Source: Karstenula rhodostoma CBS 690.94 (lineage: Eukaryota > Ascomycota > Dothideomycetes > Pleosporales > Didymosphaeriaceae). From it: a stretch of 64,000 nt of DNA. Position numbers and translations under genes: made by a program. This document shows, piece after piece, positions 1-13,325 of the stretch (positions are counted from its first letter, which is position 1; every line of letters starts with the position of its first letter). The notes beneath the pieces were generated by a model that was not told where the DNA came from, made no database searches, and was given only the letters and a program-made list of their open reading frames with translations. Location: positions 1,178,001-1,242,000 of the forward strand of contig MU001495.1 of assembly GCA_010093485.1 (NCBI GenBank). Direction: 5' to 3'.

Positions 1-3000
1 CGGTGTCGACCAGGCTGTGGTATGCAGTGCAGTATGCGAGCGGGATCGTTGCCGCCTCTTCGAACGACAGATGATCCGGAAGCTTGACGAGAAACCGGTC
101 GTGCGCACGAGCAACAGTAGATAGCGACCCATTGGGAGTGATGGCCGCGACACGATCACCAACGTTGACCGAGGAAATGCTGGATCCTATGCGGGTTACC
201 ACACCGCTACATTCCATGCCGAGATCATCGCCTGGAAGGTGACCCATGGCTGATTCGGCGTCTCGTACGTTGATGCCTACTGCCTTGACCTGTATCTCTA
301 CTTCGTCTCCAGGTAACGGAGCCTGCGACCTCTGATCATCGTCGAAGTGGACTGTGTCTAGCGCACCAGGTGTAGCAACGAACGCTCGTAGCGGTCGTGA
401 AGTGTCCGTGAAGTGAGCAAGGGTAGTGGCAGAGGGCTGCACTTGTTGATGAACATATTCGTTCATGTCTGGATCGTTGATTATGCGAGGAGTAAGCAGC
501 GAGCCGCTCCGTTCCATAAACTCGGTCTCCTCACTCTGACGATTGACGCCCAATGATGCTTGGAGAACCGTAGATATTGTCTTAACCATGTCTGCCTGAG
601 GCAATACCATCTCAGCATCCAGGTCCAATGTGATGAAGCTCATGAGGGTGCCCTCAGAACGAAGAGTGCGGCTAAATCCAGCAATCATGTTTGCGTCTGG
701 ATTCTGAGCGTTCTGGTATGCGCCTTTGACAACCCAGAGCATGCCTTGCACCGAGGTGAGAAGTTTCTGCAGCGCCTCGAAGTTCTGCTGATTTAATATC
801 GATAGGACCGGTTGATCAACCTCGGTGAGGAAGATGCAGATCTTGTTCGTACCATCGACTTGACCCAGAACACCGGTAGTTGGCGCGGAGCCTGTTACGG
901 TAGCCAGAGTTGAAGCCAATTCGCTGACTAAGCTGTGCTGCAAGTCGGTTTCCCCGTGGACAATGACAACGTCGGCATCGAACTGAGCTGGCGTATCTTC
1001 CTTCTGCTCTTCAAGCGCTGGTTCCCATGTCTGCTTGTAGCACAGCTCTCGGCCACCGTCTGCGTCTGCGTCTGCGTCCTTCTCTAGGATAGGTGCTGTA
1101 GTAAGATCTTCGATGGCGATAACAGGCTCCTCCCCATGTATTGTTGTCAAGGCGAACATAGAGAGTTTGTTCGATTTGACATTACTAAGTACCGTGCGAG
1201 GCTCGCAGAACGCCTGCAAATTTCCCCTATGGCTCTGAAGAGTTTTGGTCGCTGCGACTGATACCGTGACCTTACCGATGGATGAGGGAAGGTGGATGTT
1301 GTCTAGGAAACCATTGGTGGTGCTCAGAAGAGGCCAATAGGAAGAGATGAGCTGTTCCAATAGTGTTGGATGGATGATGTATTCCGACTCGTAGTGATTT
1401 GGCATGTCAGTAACAGTGTCAGCTTGGACTAGCTGTGAAAAAGATCCGATCTTGGATGCTCGACAATCCGTGAGCCCTTGGAAAGTGGTGCCGTAGGAAA
1501 CCCCGATCGCTGATAAGCGTTCATAGAGGACATCAGTTGCCACAATGTCTTTGGCGGCTTCCGCAATGTTCAACAACTTGGACCTCAGTTTCTGCCTATG
1601 CCTATCAACGAGTCGACTACTGTGAATGTCATGGGCTTCGGTCCTCTTGGTCTTCACGAACCCTGTGCAGTGTTGAGTCCAGCCCTTCCCGGTCGCCCAT
1701 GACGATATAACGAATTGAGCTCGCAAACCCGGCGATGTTGCACTCCCCAACTGAGGCCGGAGTGTTGTAGTCATCTCCAGATCATCTTCTGACAGGATGA
1801 TAGGTGTGGCGATATGCAAGTCGCAAACTTCCAAGGTGTCAAACTCGATGCTGTCCCAGGATGCCTTCTGTGCCGCAGCTTCCAAGGCCATAGACACAAA
1901 ACCGGATATCGGGAAGATTGTCAACCCTTGTACTTGGTGATGGCGTAGCCAAGGGAGCTCATCTAGGCGCACGATATTCCTCCAGGTGGGCTCGGTGTGG
2001 TTAGAATACATAGCTAGTGCGCCGATTATGTCTGAACGTCGGTCGTTTTGAAATTTGTGGATGTCTGTGAGCCTGGATTGATGGTAATACTGTGATTGGT
2101 GGTTCCACGGGTATCGTGGTATGTCGGTGAGCACAGCCGGCGGCTTCGCCATCGTCTTGGGGAAGTTGATCGCACCCATTTCAAGCGCAGCACCTTTGGC
2201 CCAAAGAGTACCAGCAAGAGCAAGAGCGGTCTCAAGAGCATTCTTCTTGCGTGCTAAGGCTGATGCATACGCAATCTTGCTAACAGAAGGTCCAACCTAC
2301 AAAATCAGTACCACTTCGACAGATGTACAGGGTATGTAGAACACGTACGGCCTTGAGGATTTGTTTGATTGGACCTGCAAGTGCAGAATGAGGCCCAAGT
2401 TCAAGCAAGAAATTGACACCAGTCTTGTGACTGTCGATTGGTTGACACATGCTTTGTACCGCTTCATCGAAACGTACACAACAGGTCAAGTTTTGAACCC
2501 AGTATGTTGCGTCAAGTTCCGAAGATTTGGCCAGGCGACCAAGTAACGAAGAGTAGAACAGTGTAGTCGAGTCTTTAGGCGGTTTGACGAAGCGTAAGGA
2601 TTCGGTGTAATCCTTCGCCACTAGGTTCATGTGATGCGAGTGATAAGCAGTGTCAACTTGCAGCTTTCGAGAAAATGTTCCCGGATGGGCCTAGTAGGGG
2701 AAACAAGAGTTAGTATCTCTGATGTAGAAAAATCCATCCATGGGTCAACTCACTTCTTCGATAATTCGCTGAAGCTCAAGAATGGCGTCTGTGTCGCCCG
2801 ATACTGTGACACTGGAAGGACTGTTGATGCAGGCAATCTTTGCCTCGCCTGAAGAACTCGGAATGTACTCAAGCAGTGGAGCAATTTCTGCTTGACCAGC
2901 GCCAACGGCCATCATGCTTCCATCCAGGGTAGGAAATCTCTCTTTCAGAATCGGGATAAGACGTCCTCTGTGATACGCCACAGTCATAGCATCATCGAAA

Positions 3001-5417
3001 TCGATGATCCCTGCGGCATAAGCAGCACCAATCTCTCCGCTAGAGTGGCCGGCAACAGCGGTGGCGGTTATATCCCACGTTTCCAGTAAGTCGACCAGAG
3101 CCAGCTGTATTGCGGTACATGAAGGCTGGCTCAAATGAGCGCTATTGATCTTCGTGTCTGTCTCATCCTTGGAAAGCTCCTCAAGCAGGGAGAAGGGAGC
3201 CCCGAGTGAGAGCAAGCATTTGTCAGCTCGGTCGATTGCTGCCGCGTAAACAGGGTAACGCTCATAGAGCTCACGACCCATGGCCCACCATTGTGCTCCT
3301 GTAGGTGCATGATGGTCAGTCAACAACACTCACGCCGCGTCAGACTTGCATTTGCTTACCCTGGCCAGTAAAAATGAACCCTAAGCGAAGCGGTTCCAAA
3401 TCTTGCTTAGCTGGACGGACTTTACCGCTCGAGAGTGCTTCTACAAGATCAACAGAGCTTGACGCGGTTACAGCTATACGCCACGGAAGATGTGTCTTGC
3501 GCTGCCCAAGCGTATATGCCAAGTTACTCAACAAGTCGTTCTGGAAGACCTCCGGACGCTGTTCAAGATAAATGCCGTAATTCTTCATCACCTGTTCTGC
3601 AGTGACTTTGTCGTTCCCACTCATCAAGAACAGCCTTTCGAATACCTGGGTATCTATCTCTTCCTTCATGGTCTTTCTTTCGAGTGGTCCTTTGGTCAAA
3701 ACAATATGAGCATTGGTACCACCAAAGCCAAATCCATTGACGCTCGCCCATCGTTTGCCTATCGGCCAAGGTCGCTGGTTCGTTGGCACTTTCAGCCCCC
3801 AGTCATCGAATGGGATATTCTCGTTGGGTTGTTTGAAGTCGTAATTTGGCAGAATGAAACCACGTTCGAGCATAAGAGCCGTCTTGATTACGCCGGCAAT
3901 GCCAGCGGCCGCTTCCAAGTGACCGATGTTTGACTTCACAGAGCCGATGAACAGAGGCTTCCTTTTCGTCCGACCTTCACCAAAAACAGCTCGCAGTGCG
4001 CCGACTTCAATCGGATCACCTACGCGTGTTCCGGTGCCGTGTGCCTCAACGTATCCCGTATCCGCAGGATCCATGCCGCCGTTTTTGTAGACGGATCGTA
4101 TCAGCGATTCTGAAACGCGTCAGCTTAGACTCACCCATGCATCAAACACCCGCACCTTGTGCAGAACCATTTGGCATGGTGATGCCCGGGGTTCTTCCGT
4201 CCTGGTTTATACCGCTGCCGGTGATCACGGCTCGGATAGGGTCGTTGTCCTTCAGTGCCTGTTCTAACGTCTTGAGGACTATGACACCACATCCCTCGCC
4301 TCGGCCATAACCGGTGCCTCTTTGATCAAAGGCGTAGGACCTGCCAGCCTCACCAAAGAGTCTATAGCTGAGATAAGCACTAAGACTAGGAGCAACATGT
4401 GAAAACGTACCTTGACATGGAATACGAGATCCAGAACTCAGGTAACATGTTAAGATGAACCCCTCCTACAATGGCAGAGCTCGACTCGCCGTTTCGAACA
4501 CTTTGGCAGGCCACATGCAACGCCACCATACTACTGGAGCAGGCAGTGTCTACTGTGAACGACGGCCCTCTCAGATCGAAAAAATGTGAGATACGATTCG
4601 ACTGCATGGCGAAGGCGCACCCTAACGAGGTCAGCAGCTGCTGCAAAGGACATTGTCACGCCTACTGACCGGTTGCCTGGTGCATTGGGATAGTCTCTGG
4701 GTCCCTGAAAAGATCCGCCTCGTATTCAGAGAACGTGCCGCCAACGAAGCAGCCAACATCCTTGCCTACGATACTGTGTTTTGGTATACCAGCGCTCTCG
4801 AGAGCCTCGAATGTGCACTCCAAAAGGAGTCTTTGCTGTGGGTCTAGACTGGTGGCCTCTTGGGCCGTGAAGCTGAAGAATGGAGCATCGAAGGATTTGA
4901 GGTCTGCCTGTAGGAAATTGCCACCATGTGCGTTCGTTGTACCGCTCTTTCCAGGATTGGGGTGAACAAAACGGTTACTATCGAAGCGATCTTTTGGAAT
5001 TTCGGAAAAGCCCGTTCGAGCACGTGCGCACAGCTCCCAGAACTCATCAGGCGTCGATACGTTACCTGGGAAGCGACACCCCATGCCAACGATAGCAACT
5101 GGTTGGTTTTGTAGTTCGATGTGACTCTTGGTGTATCCTTCGGTGTAGCCATCCGTGTATCCGTTTGTATATGCAGTCTCGTAAGGAACGACCGGGGCGG
5201 TCTCCATTACCAACTGGGGAGCCTCAGAATTATGATCGTCTGGTAGAGGGAAACCGTTCTGGGGAGTTTCGTGGTGACTATTTCCAGCTCCATTGCAGTG
5301 TCCATTGGTCAGACCATCACTCGGTGATTCGTGCTGGTCACCGTTGGCATGTCCGTTCAGTTCTCCATCCGAGAGACTTCCCCGCTCGGATGTAGGGGTA
5401 AGAGCATATGGCGCCAT
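1..5417 (-). CDS. Highly reducing type I polyketide synthase, 5' part (KS-AT-DH-ER, runs off left edge)
   Basis: Builds a reduced polyketide on one multidomain chain. Exons read 5417-4670, 4621-4411, 4361-4156, 4109-3360, 3298-2754, 2690-2349 and 2296-1. All junctions keep frame, giving at least 1699 residues. The start at 5417 opens an extended Asn/Gly/His-rich N-terminus before the ketosynthase. KS shows DTACSSS (Cys about 277), EAHGTGT and [11 protein letters not shown] shows GHSSGEIGA and a YHSHHM motif. DH has LRHHQVQG (catalytic His about 1054), but the second catalytic motif reads HPTLLEQ, with Glu 1248 where Asp is usual. A Rossmann-like region (from YKQTWEP) leads directly into the enoylreductase, where the motif [17 protein letters not shown] ends at the window edge. 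I see no methyltransferase domain. KR and ACP would lie beyond position 1. The divergent hydrolase and the exporter next door suggest a biosynthetic cluster. The product is unknown. Confidence 0.95.
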
Positions 5418-6756
5418 GGCCTGCTCCGTGAGGGTAGCGCTTGCAAAAGTAAGTTGTACGTTTCGAGGCAGTCTGGCTCTGCATTTGAATGATCGGTACT
5501 CACTGGTTGAGAAACTTGGCTTCGAGCACTGCACAAACGAATCGACAAGATCAGTCTTCTACATCTAGATTTGCAGTCTTGGAAGACAACTACATGGTTG
5601 CGCAGAAAGAACAGGATCTGGTATGCGCCTTAGTAGTGCCGGTGTCACTGCACTCCGATCTCATTTTCGGAACGTCTACGTCGCAAACCGGACCATGAGC
5701 TTGTGACCCGGGATTAACCGGTTGGGGTACGCGTCATTTGACGTACATTCTTCAACTTCCACGTGTATGAGGGTCATATGGATGATTGAGATAGAGCCAA
5801 AGCACGCTGAGAGCGGAATCGATTCTCCTCTTCCCCGCAGTGATATTGGAGAAGCCGGTGGTCGTCATGCTTGTCATCTACTCGCAACTGCTGCAGAGTG
5901 CATGTCATGCCGATTCGAGATGCCGCTGCAGCACATCACAAAAGACGATATTGAAAGTGAAGCTCTAGAACTCCACGAACCGGGCGGGCGCTACAGGAAC
6001 AGGTAAGGAGCCCGTTCTACCCCAATAGGGAATTCCAGCGGAACGGTACATCGCTGGGAGGGTTCGGGGTAACGGGTCGACGTTGCACACGGACGCGCTG
6101 CATAAAAATGTTGGGTGGATATGAGAGGATGGATCCCTAGATAAGAAAGATTGCAACATTGGACGGACGCGTCGTCCAGTGTTGCACTAGCTCCTTTCCG
6201 GCCTCAGACATCCCTGTCTAGCGTTTCATTGGTGATCGCTACAGACTTGGCAAGATCTATCCACGCAGCCGCCGTGCGTACATGGTAAACTCATCCAACT
6301 AGAGAAAACTCGCGACGTGATTCTGTAGCACATGCATTGACAGGGGACTATAACACGTCGTTCGGCTCAAATCCCCCGACGCATGGCTCAACGGCGACTT
6401 GCCGCCCATTCTATCCGGCCAGCACCATGTTGATTATCCTGTGAATGGATTTCCCCTTCGGCATCTTGTGCTCGTGATTGTTCAAGGGCAAATACCCAGC
6501 CCATTGGAGTCACGCTGCATTTCTTCACCCCTGCGCCAATTCTGTCCTATCTCAGTGATTGAACCTAATTGCTACTCCGACCTCTCCCTTGCACCGCCAA
6601 GGCCAATGTCGGTACCTATGGCATGCGCGGGCCTTCCGGAGAGCGGCCTGGTCGAGAGATAGAATTTTTGAACTCTGAGCACATCTCTTCTCCAAATTTT
6701 CAGCAATCCAGTATTCCAGCATCAAGCATTTTCGCACCCGGGTTCGTTCTTGCATC
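5418..6756. other. Divergent intergenic region between PKS and hydrolase
   Basis: This 1.34-kb stretch separates the start codons of two genes transcribed away from each other, so it should hold both promoters. No convincing coding region was seen. I could not assign a specific regulator site. Confidence 0.5.
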
Positions 6757-7641
6757 ATGCGACTCTTGTGTCTGCCTGGAGCCTACGGCAGCATCGAGGT
6801 AGGCTAAACATAAGACTTGTTCGAGCGTTTTTAAGATTAATTGCCATCTTTTAGAAATTCAAAGTCCAGCTTGCACCTCTTGTCAAAGAGCTACAAGATG
6901 ACAAGACCGCCGAGTTCCATTTCGTCCAAGGACCATACGAGGTAGCGCCACCGGAAGGCTATGAGGAATTCTTCGGAGGGCCGCCGTATTTCCGCTTCAT
7001 CGTGCCTGAGGGCGAAGAAGCCGAGAAGGTGGACGTGATCGAGCGTATCAGAGACTTCCCACAGCTGGAGACCCCGGAGATGACCATGCGCGAGCTTATG
7101 ACTTATGGTGTGGCGCGAACCGACAAGAGTGCTGCAGATACTCTTCAATACTTATACGATCTCATGGAGAATGAGGGTCCGTTCGATGGCATCGTGGGCT
7201 ATTCCGAGGGCGCAACGATTGCCGGTACACTTCTGTTGCATGAGCAGCTTATGCAAGAAAACCATGGCAGGATGCCCATGTTCAAGTTCGCATTGTTCTT
7301 TGGCGGCTGGCCCCCTATGAAACCAACACTGGACGGCATTGTACTTGCTGACGAGAGTGAATTGACGATTGACATTCCGACATGCCACATCAGTAAGTCA
7401 ACCCCCGTTGTTTCTCTCAATGGAAGCGAAGCTCATCATGTTGTCCTATACAGTTGGCTCGCTCGATCCTTACCTGCACGGAAACATGGCTTTGTACAAT
7501 GTGTGTGACCCAGATTCTGCGTACATATTCGATCACGCCAAGGGACACACACTTCCGCGTGACAAACACATGGTCAAGGAACTGGGAGATATTGTGAGGC
7601 GGATGATTGTCGAGGTTAACGGTGGTGTTTCTCCGGTGTGA
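6757..7641 (+). CDS. FSH1/LovG-like serine hydrolase
   Basis: An alpha/beta hydrolase of the FSH1/OVCA2 family (serine hydrolase, older name DUF341). Members such as LovG release polyketides from HR-PKSs that lack their own thioesterase. Exons 6757-6798, 6855-7392 and 7454-7641 total 768 nt, giving 255 aa, the usual family length. The N-terminus MRLLCLPGAYGS matches the family strand-loop motif. The nucleophile elbow GYSEGA lies near residue 130. The C-terminal segment carries DPYLHG and DHAKGHTLPRD, supplying the acid and His of the triad. Its head-to-head position with the PKS supports, but does not prove, an off-loading role. A housekeeping esterase remains the alternative. Confidence 0.9.
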
Positions 7642-8060
7642 TTGCAACATAGATATCCAGTGTTAGACTTCACGTGCGCCTTTGCAAGACCACCTATGAT
7701 ATATTGCGAGGAATGTTCTTCAAGGGATGTTTGTGTAACAATGTCAGAGCTTCGGCCTGTGGCGGGTACACCATCTGTTTCTGACATTCTTCTGTGCATC
7801 TTCCATCTCGACCCGCCTCCATATGTGCTCATGCGCCGGGTAAAAAGAGCATCATCTCGGTCTCTTATCAGGCGATAGAGGCCTGCATCGGGGCAATCTA
7901 ATCGAGCAAAGTCCACCAGGGTCTCGATCAGTCGCACCCGTTGGTCAGCACATTTGCAAGTGTTCAATCTTAGAGACACATTCACTCGCATACTAACAAC
8001 GTCGCAGCCCAGTGGTAACAAGGCAGCCGAGGCCCTGACAATGTCCACCTTCCGTGCAAG

Positions 8061-11000
8061 ATGGTCGTTATGGTATGTTTCCTTCAAAAAAAATGCCAAA
8101 CTCATCATTGTAAGTCCACGGGAAATGTAGACGCTGAGCCTGCCATTGACTGGTCGCAGAGGGTTCTCTCGTATGCGCCGCGCAGGGACAAGGTCTCTCT
8201 TGGCGCATCACTCGTCGCGTCCGTTCTGGCTGGGGGCACCCTTCCGCTTATGAACGTCATATTTGGTAACACGTGACCGACTACGTCATACTTCCAAACA
8301 CCATGAATCCACACTCTGACACACGCCAGCGCAACTCGTGAAAACCTTCACATCGTTTGGGACGACACCCACCGAAGATGGCTCGCGTCAGTTCATGCGC
8401 TCGATCAATCAATATGTGTGAGTGCGCCCGTACGTTGTACAATGCTCGTCTCTCGAGACCACTCTGACCGTATACTACGAATCATTCCAAATACTCACAT
8501 AGATTAGACTTTACACCGTGTACTTGTTCCTGGCAAGACTGGTACTGGCGTACATCGCAATGGTAGGTACTTCTCATATGACTTTTCTTTATAATCTTTT
8601 TCTATGCAAAAATACGTCAAACGGTTCGATCCATGTGCCCAGTTGCCAGCTCCTATAATCTAGTGTTGCCGAGCGGTTCGAATTGCTAGTATACTAAATA
8701 CGCGCAGCTCGGATTTCGCATGTGTAGCCTCCGGCTCTCAGCAGCAATACGCCTGTCGTACATGGATGCTCTGTTCAAGCAGCCCATCTCTGTCCTTGAT
8801 ACGCTTCCTCCCGGTCAGACCGCTGCAATCATCACCATCACCGCCAATGTCCTCCAGAACGGTATCTCCGAGCGTCTGGCCACTTTGATTCAAGCTATTT
8901 CCGTCATCCTCACAGCATCGATCATAGCGTGCTACTACAGCTGGACCCTCACCTTAGTCACTTGCTCAGGTCTCGCTGTTATCACATTATGTTATGCTTT
9001 CATGACCCCGATTGTTGTCAAGAAACACCAGCAGATTCAAGACGTGGAGAAAGAAGCTTCTGGTGTTGCCAACGATGTATTTCTCTCCGTCAGAATGGTC
9101 GCTGCATGTGGTGCAGAAGGAAAGGTTGTGGGGAGCTATAACCAGCTTGTGGATAAAGCCGCTGCTCATGGACACAATATGTCTCCGATCGCGGCCTGGC
9201 AGCATTCCCCTGTCTTCTTCTGCATTTTCGCTACATTCGCGTTGTGCTTCTGGTTCGCGGTCAAGCTCTACTTGGGTTTCCAGTTCTCCAACGTAAAGAC
9301 GCTCGTCATCGTGTTGATGTCAGTAATGACCATACTCGCCCATATCACCGCTATCGCCGTTCCTTTGATGGCCGCGTCACATGCTTTGAACGCGGCGGCT
9401 ATCTTCTTCACGGTCATAGACGCGCCGAGACCCAAAACCGGCGGAAAGAGACATCCAGAAGTCAACATGGATGACGATGTTGTGCTTGAGAAGGTCAACT
9501 TTGCCTACCCAACCAGGCCAGACGTTAAGGTCCTCAATGGGCTCGATTTGAGGATACCATGTGGAAAGACCACGGCTATTGTGGGTCCATCGGGGTCAGG
9601 TAAAAGCACGGTGGTTGGTCTTCTTCAGAGGTGGTACCAGCTAGACGGAGACATGTCCACAAATCCTTTGGTAGGTTGTACCAAATCCTTCGCCGTAAAT
9701 GCATGTAGCTGATATCCACAGACACTATACTTTCGCAATGGGAGCATTAAAACGGGAGGCATGAACATCCACGACATTGAGCTTACATGGTGGAGGTCAC
9801 AGATTGGGCTCGTCCAACAGGATCCATTCCTATTCAACGATACGATACTCAAGAATCTCGAGCTTGGGCTAGTTGGCACTGAATGGGAGCATGTAGAGAC
9901 ACATGAGAAGCGACAATTGATCGAGCAGGCATGCAGGGAAGCGTATGCGCATGACTTCATCACAGCACTACCTGAGGTAAGCACAACCAATAAATACACC
10001 ACGTTTTCAATACTAAATAGTAAAGGGTTACGACACCCAGGTGGGAGACAACGGCATCAAGCTAAGTGGCGGCCAACGGCAACGAATAGCCATTGCACGA
10101 AGCATCGTCAAGAACCCCAAGATATTGATATTTGATGAAGCTACGAGCGCACTAGACGTAGCAAGTGAGCGCATCGTCCAGGAAGCTCTGGAGAAGGTGG
10201 CACATAATCGGACGACTATCGTTATTGCGCATCGTTTGTCTACAATCCAACGAGCGGACAACATCGTAGTTCTGGCGAAGGGACGACTTGTTCAACAAGG
10301 GGACCACAACTCCCTCCTTGCAGACAGGGGCGGCGCCTATTGGAAGCTCGTACATGCGCAACAGCTCGTACAAGAAGTGAAGGCGAAACCAAGCCTTCCA
10401 GCCTGGGAAAGGTTTCTTTCTGAGAAAAGAATGTCTGTCCGCACTAGCATGGTCTCCGAGATGGAGCTGCTGATGCCCACGGAACTATTGATGATCTCTA
10501 CAGAGGATGATACTACCAAAGCCAGCGAGGGTCGTTTCTTCCAGAGCTTTGGGACGCTGATGATGGAACAAAAGTGCAACCTAGGCTGGTACCTGGTAAT
10601 GATCATGACCGCAGCCGGTGCTGGTTGTGAGTGCTCCAGCTTGCCCGCTAAAGACGATACTAACTAGATTCTGCAGCGAGCTATGCCATTCAATCGTATT
10701 TGTTTGCACGATTCATCACGTCTTTTGGTTTTTGGGGAGATTACCTTCGCAAATCCACGAACTTCCTCTGCTTGATGCTCTTTGTTGTAGCCATTGGGGT
10801 CGGTCTTTGCTATTTCGTTCTAGGCTGGGTTTCCAACATGGTATCTACGGTAAATCTGAAAAAATCTGCGGTTGAGGTAACTGCTGATCTACTCTCAGGA
10901 AACCAAGTCGCTATATCGCAAGGAGTACTTTCGCAATATCATTGCGAAACCGATATCGTTCTTCGATAAGGAACAGAATTCAGCTGGTACCCTTACAGCA

Positions 11001-12577
11001 AGGTTAGCGACGGACCCAACCCAGCTTCAGCAACTCTTGGGGATGAACATGGCTATGGTGTTCATCTCAATTTTCAATGTCATAGGGTGCACGGTCATCT
11101 CGGTATATTTCGGTTGGAAGTTTGCGCTGGTTGTCATCGCAGCATCTATGCCAATCATACTTGGGAGTGGCTACTACAGAGTGCGCCACGAGGTGAAGTT
11201 CGAGTCTCGAAACAGCGAGGTCTTCGCCGAAAGCGCGAAGTTTGCGACAGAAGCCATTCGTGCTATCCGTACCGTTGCGGCACTCACTCTAGAAAAGACC
11301 ATCTGCTCAAGGTACGAAGCCTTGTTGAACGATCACATCAGAAAGTCGTTCACCGAAGCACGCTTCTCGATGATCCTGTTTGCTGCTAGCGATAGCCTGG
11401 TCTTGTTATGCATGGCCTTCGCGTTGTGGTACGGTGGGACGCTATTGTCAACTTTTGAGTACCATCCCTTCAACTTCTTTGTCATCTACTACGCTATACT
11501 ACAGGTATTTGGTTGCCCTATCATATGTTAATTGTTACTGAGAGCTTCCAGGGCAGTATGGCAGCTGGCCAGTGGCTCAGTTTTGGCCCGAGTAAGCAAC
11601 GTTCATCTCGAGTGCCGCGCCGGCTTCTAACGTCCCGTAGATATTGCACAAGTGACTGCGGCAGCTACGAGGATCCACAACATGAGAGCCGAAGCACCTC
11701 ATCTCCACTCTAGAGGCTCCACACGCCCCACACGACCAGACACAGCTGGTTCCAGCCGTTACATGATCCCACTCGCCACAATACAAAAGGGAGCCGATAT
11801 CTCTTTTCGAGACGTCTGGTTCACCTACCCAACTCGACCCAACCCGGTATTGAAAGGGCTCAGCTTCACCATTCGCCATGGCCAATTCGCTGCCTTTGTC
11901 GGACCTTCTGGCTCCGGGAAGACAACTATCATATCTCTGCTTGAGCGCTTCTACGAAGCCCAGTGTGGAAACATACTGTACAACTCGGACGACATCAGAT
12001 TCATCTCTCTGCGACGGTATCGTGAGCATATGTCTCTCGTAGCGCAGGAGGCATCATTATTCCGGGGAACGGTTCGCTCGAACATCCTTCTTGGTGTTGA
12101 TGAACGCACAGTCACAGACGCCATGCTTCACAGTGCCTGTCGCGACGCAGGCATTCACGATTTTATTGCATCACTACCCCAAGGTTATGAAACAGACGTG
12201 GGCACCAGTGGCGTTGCCCTTAGCGGGGGACAGAAACAACGCTTGTCAATCGCACGTGCACTGATTCGAGATCCAAGCGTTCTGCTGCTCGACGAAGCAA
12301 CGAGCAGCTTGGACTCAGAAACTGAAAGAGAAGTGCAAGAAGTCTTTGAGAGGACCGCAAGTGGAAGAACAATGGTCGTTGTTGCGCATCGACTTGCGAC
12401 TGTGCAAAGAGCTGACGTGATATTCGTTATGCAAGACGGCAGGATAGTAGAGCGCGGAGATCATCAACGCCTACTCGCTGCTCGAGGATGGTATTGGCAG
12501 ATGGTAAGCCTTAAATCACTTGCACGATGTTCATCATACTCATATTATCGCAGTGTCAAGCCCAGGCTATGCTTTGA
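8061..12577 (+). CDS. Full-length ABCB-type (MDR) ABC transporter
   Basis: A plasma-membrane or vacuolar exporter with TMD1-NBD1-TMD2-NBD2 layout. Exons read 8061-8265, 8330-8415, 8503-8562, 8708-9670, 9722-9976, 10026-10626, 10677-10849, 10899-11504, 11552-11591, 11641-12503 and 12554-12577. They total 3876 nt, or 1291 aa, normal for the family. NBD1 has Walker [10 protein letters not shown], signature KLSGGQRQR and [13 protein letters not shown]2 has [18 protein letters not shown] and [10 protein letters not shown]. Both H-loops are present ([16 protein letters not shown]). The short last exon encodes CQAQAML and stops. The start is the weak point: 8061 is the first in-frame ATG, but a small upstream exon cannot be excluded. 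Placed beside the PKS and hydrolase, it may export the polyketide or protect the producer. Confidence 0.93.
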
Positions 12578-13325
12578 ATCCCTTAATCGTCATTGGATCA
12601 AGTTTGGTGTGCCTTCTGTTTTCGTCTGAAACGAAGAGCATCGCAGGAATTGTTTGCCAAGAATTTCTGGAACGCTGTCACATGTAACGAATTCTTGGAA
12701 TGCAAACCTTTCTTTGGAACGTCGTTGTAAGGGATCCATAAACATCTATCCTTGTCCAGAATGAGGAATAGTGGACCGATGTCCCGATCCAAGTCGAAAT
12801 GAAGTATCGCCAATTCTCGCGGCCTGAATTTCCCGACGACTGACTACGAACGAGGGTGCTCATGATGTGACGCGGTTCTTCGGTAGAATGCAAGTCCCAC
12901 TATCGGCTGTCTCCAAATCTCCCACATCTTTCAGGGGTCCCACTGGAGAACCCTAATTGCCCAATCCTTGCCGCAATCCTGGTATTAACCCCCCTGTCAA
13001 ATTCTTTATCTCCTCTAATTTAGCAATTCATCCATTAGGTCTAGGCCTCTTCACTCCCTGGAACTTGACGCGTCACGTTCGTTCTATCATGCTTCCAAAA
13101 ACTTTCCCGACTCTGCTATCCGATGCGTACGGATTATTCAGTGGAATACTATCAGTCTACAGGCCCAGTGTGATGACTTGGGAAGGACATTTGCCAGCTT
13201 CGCCTTATCGCACATTATTATCCTTATTTTAGCCTACGCCACCCAGATTGCGCGCGTATATCATCACTACTTAGTAGCTTCATCTGTCACTTCTCTGTCA
13301 CAACTTTCCCTGGTCTTCGGATACC
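12578..13325. other. Intergenic region, nothing assigned
   Basis: About 750 nt between the exporter stop and the beta-lactamase-like start. It should hold the terminator of the first and the promoter of the second. No gene-like open frame was accepted. Confidence 0.4.

Noticed and set aside
8640..8680. tRNA-like segment (GCCGAGCGGTTCGAATTGC) in an exporter intron
   Set aside because: It has a B-box-like core but no room for a clover-leaf and no matching acceptor stem.
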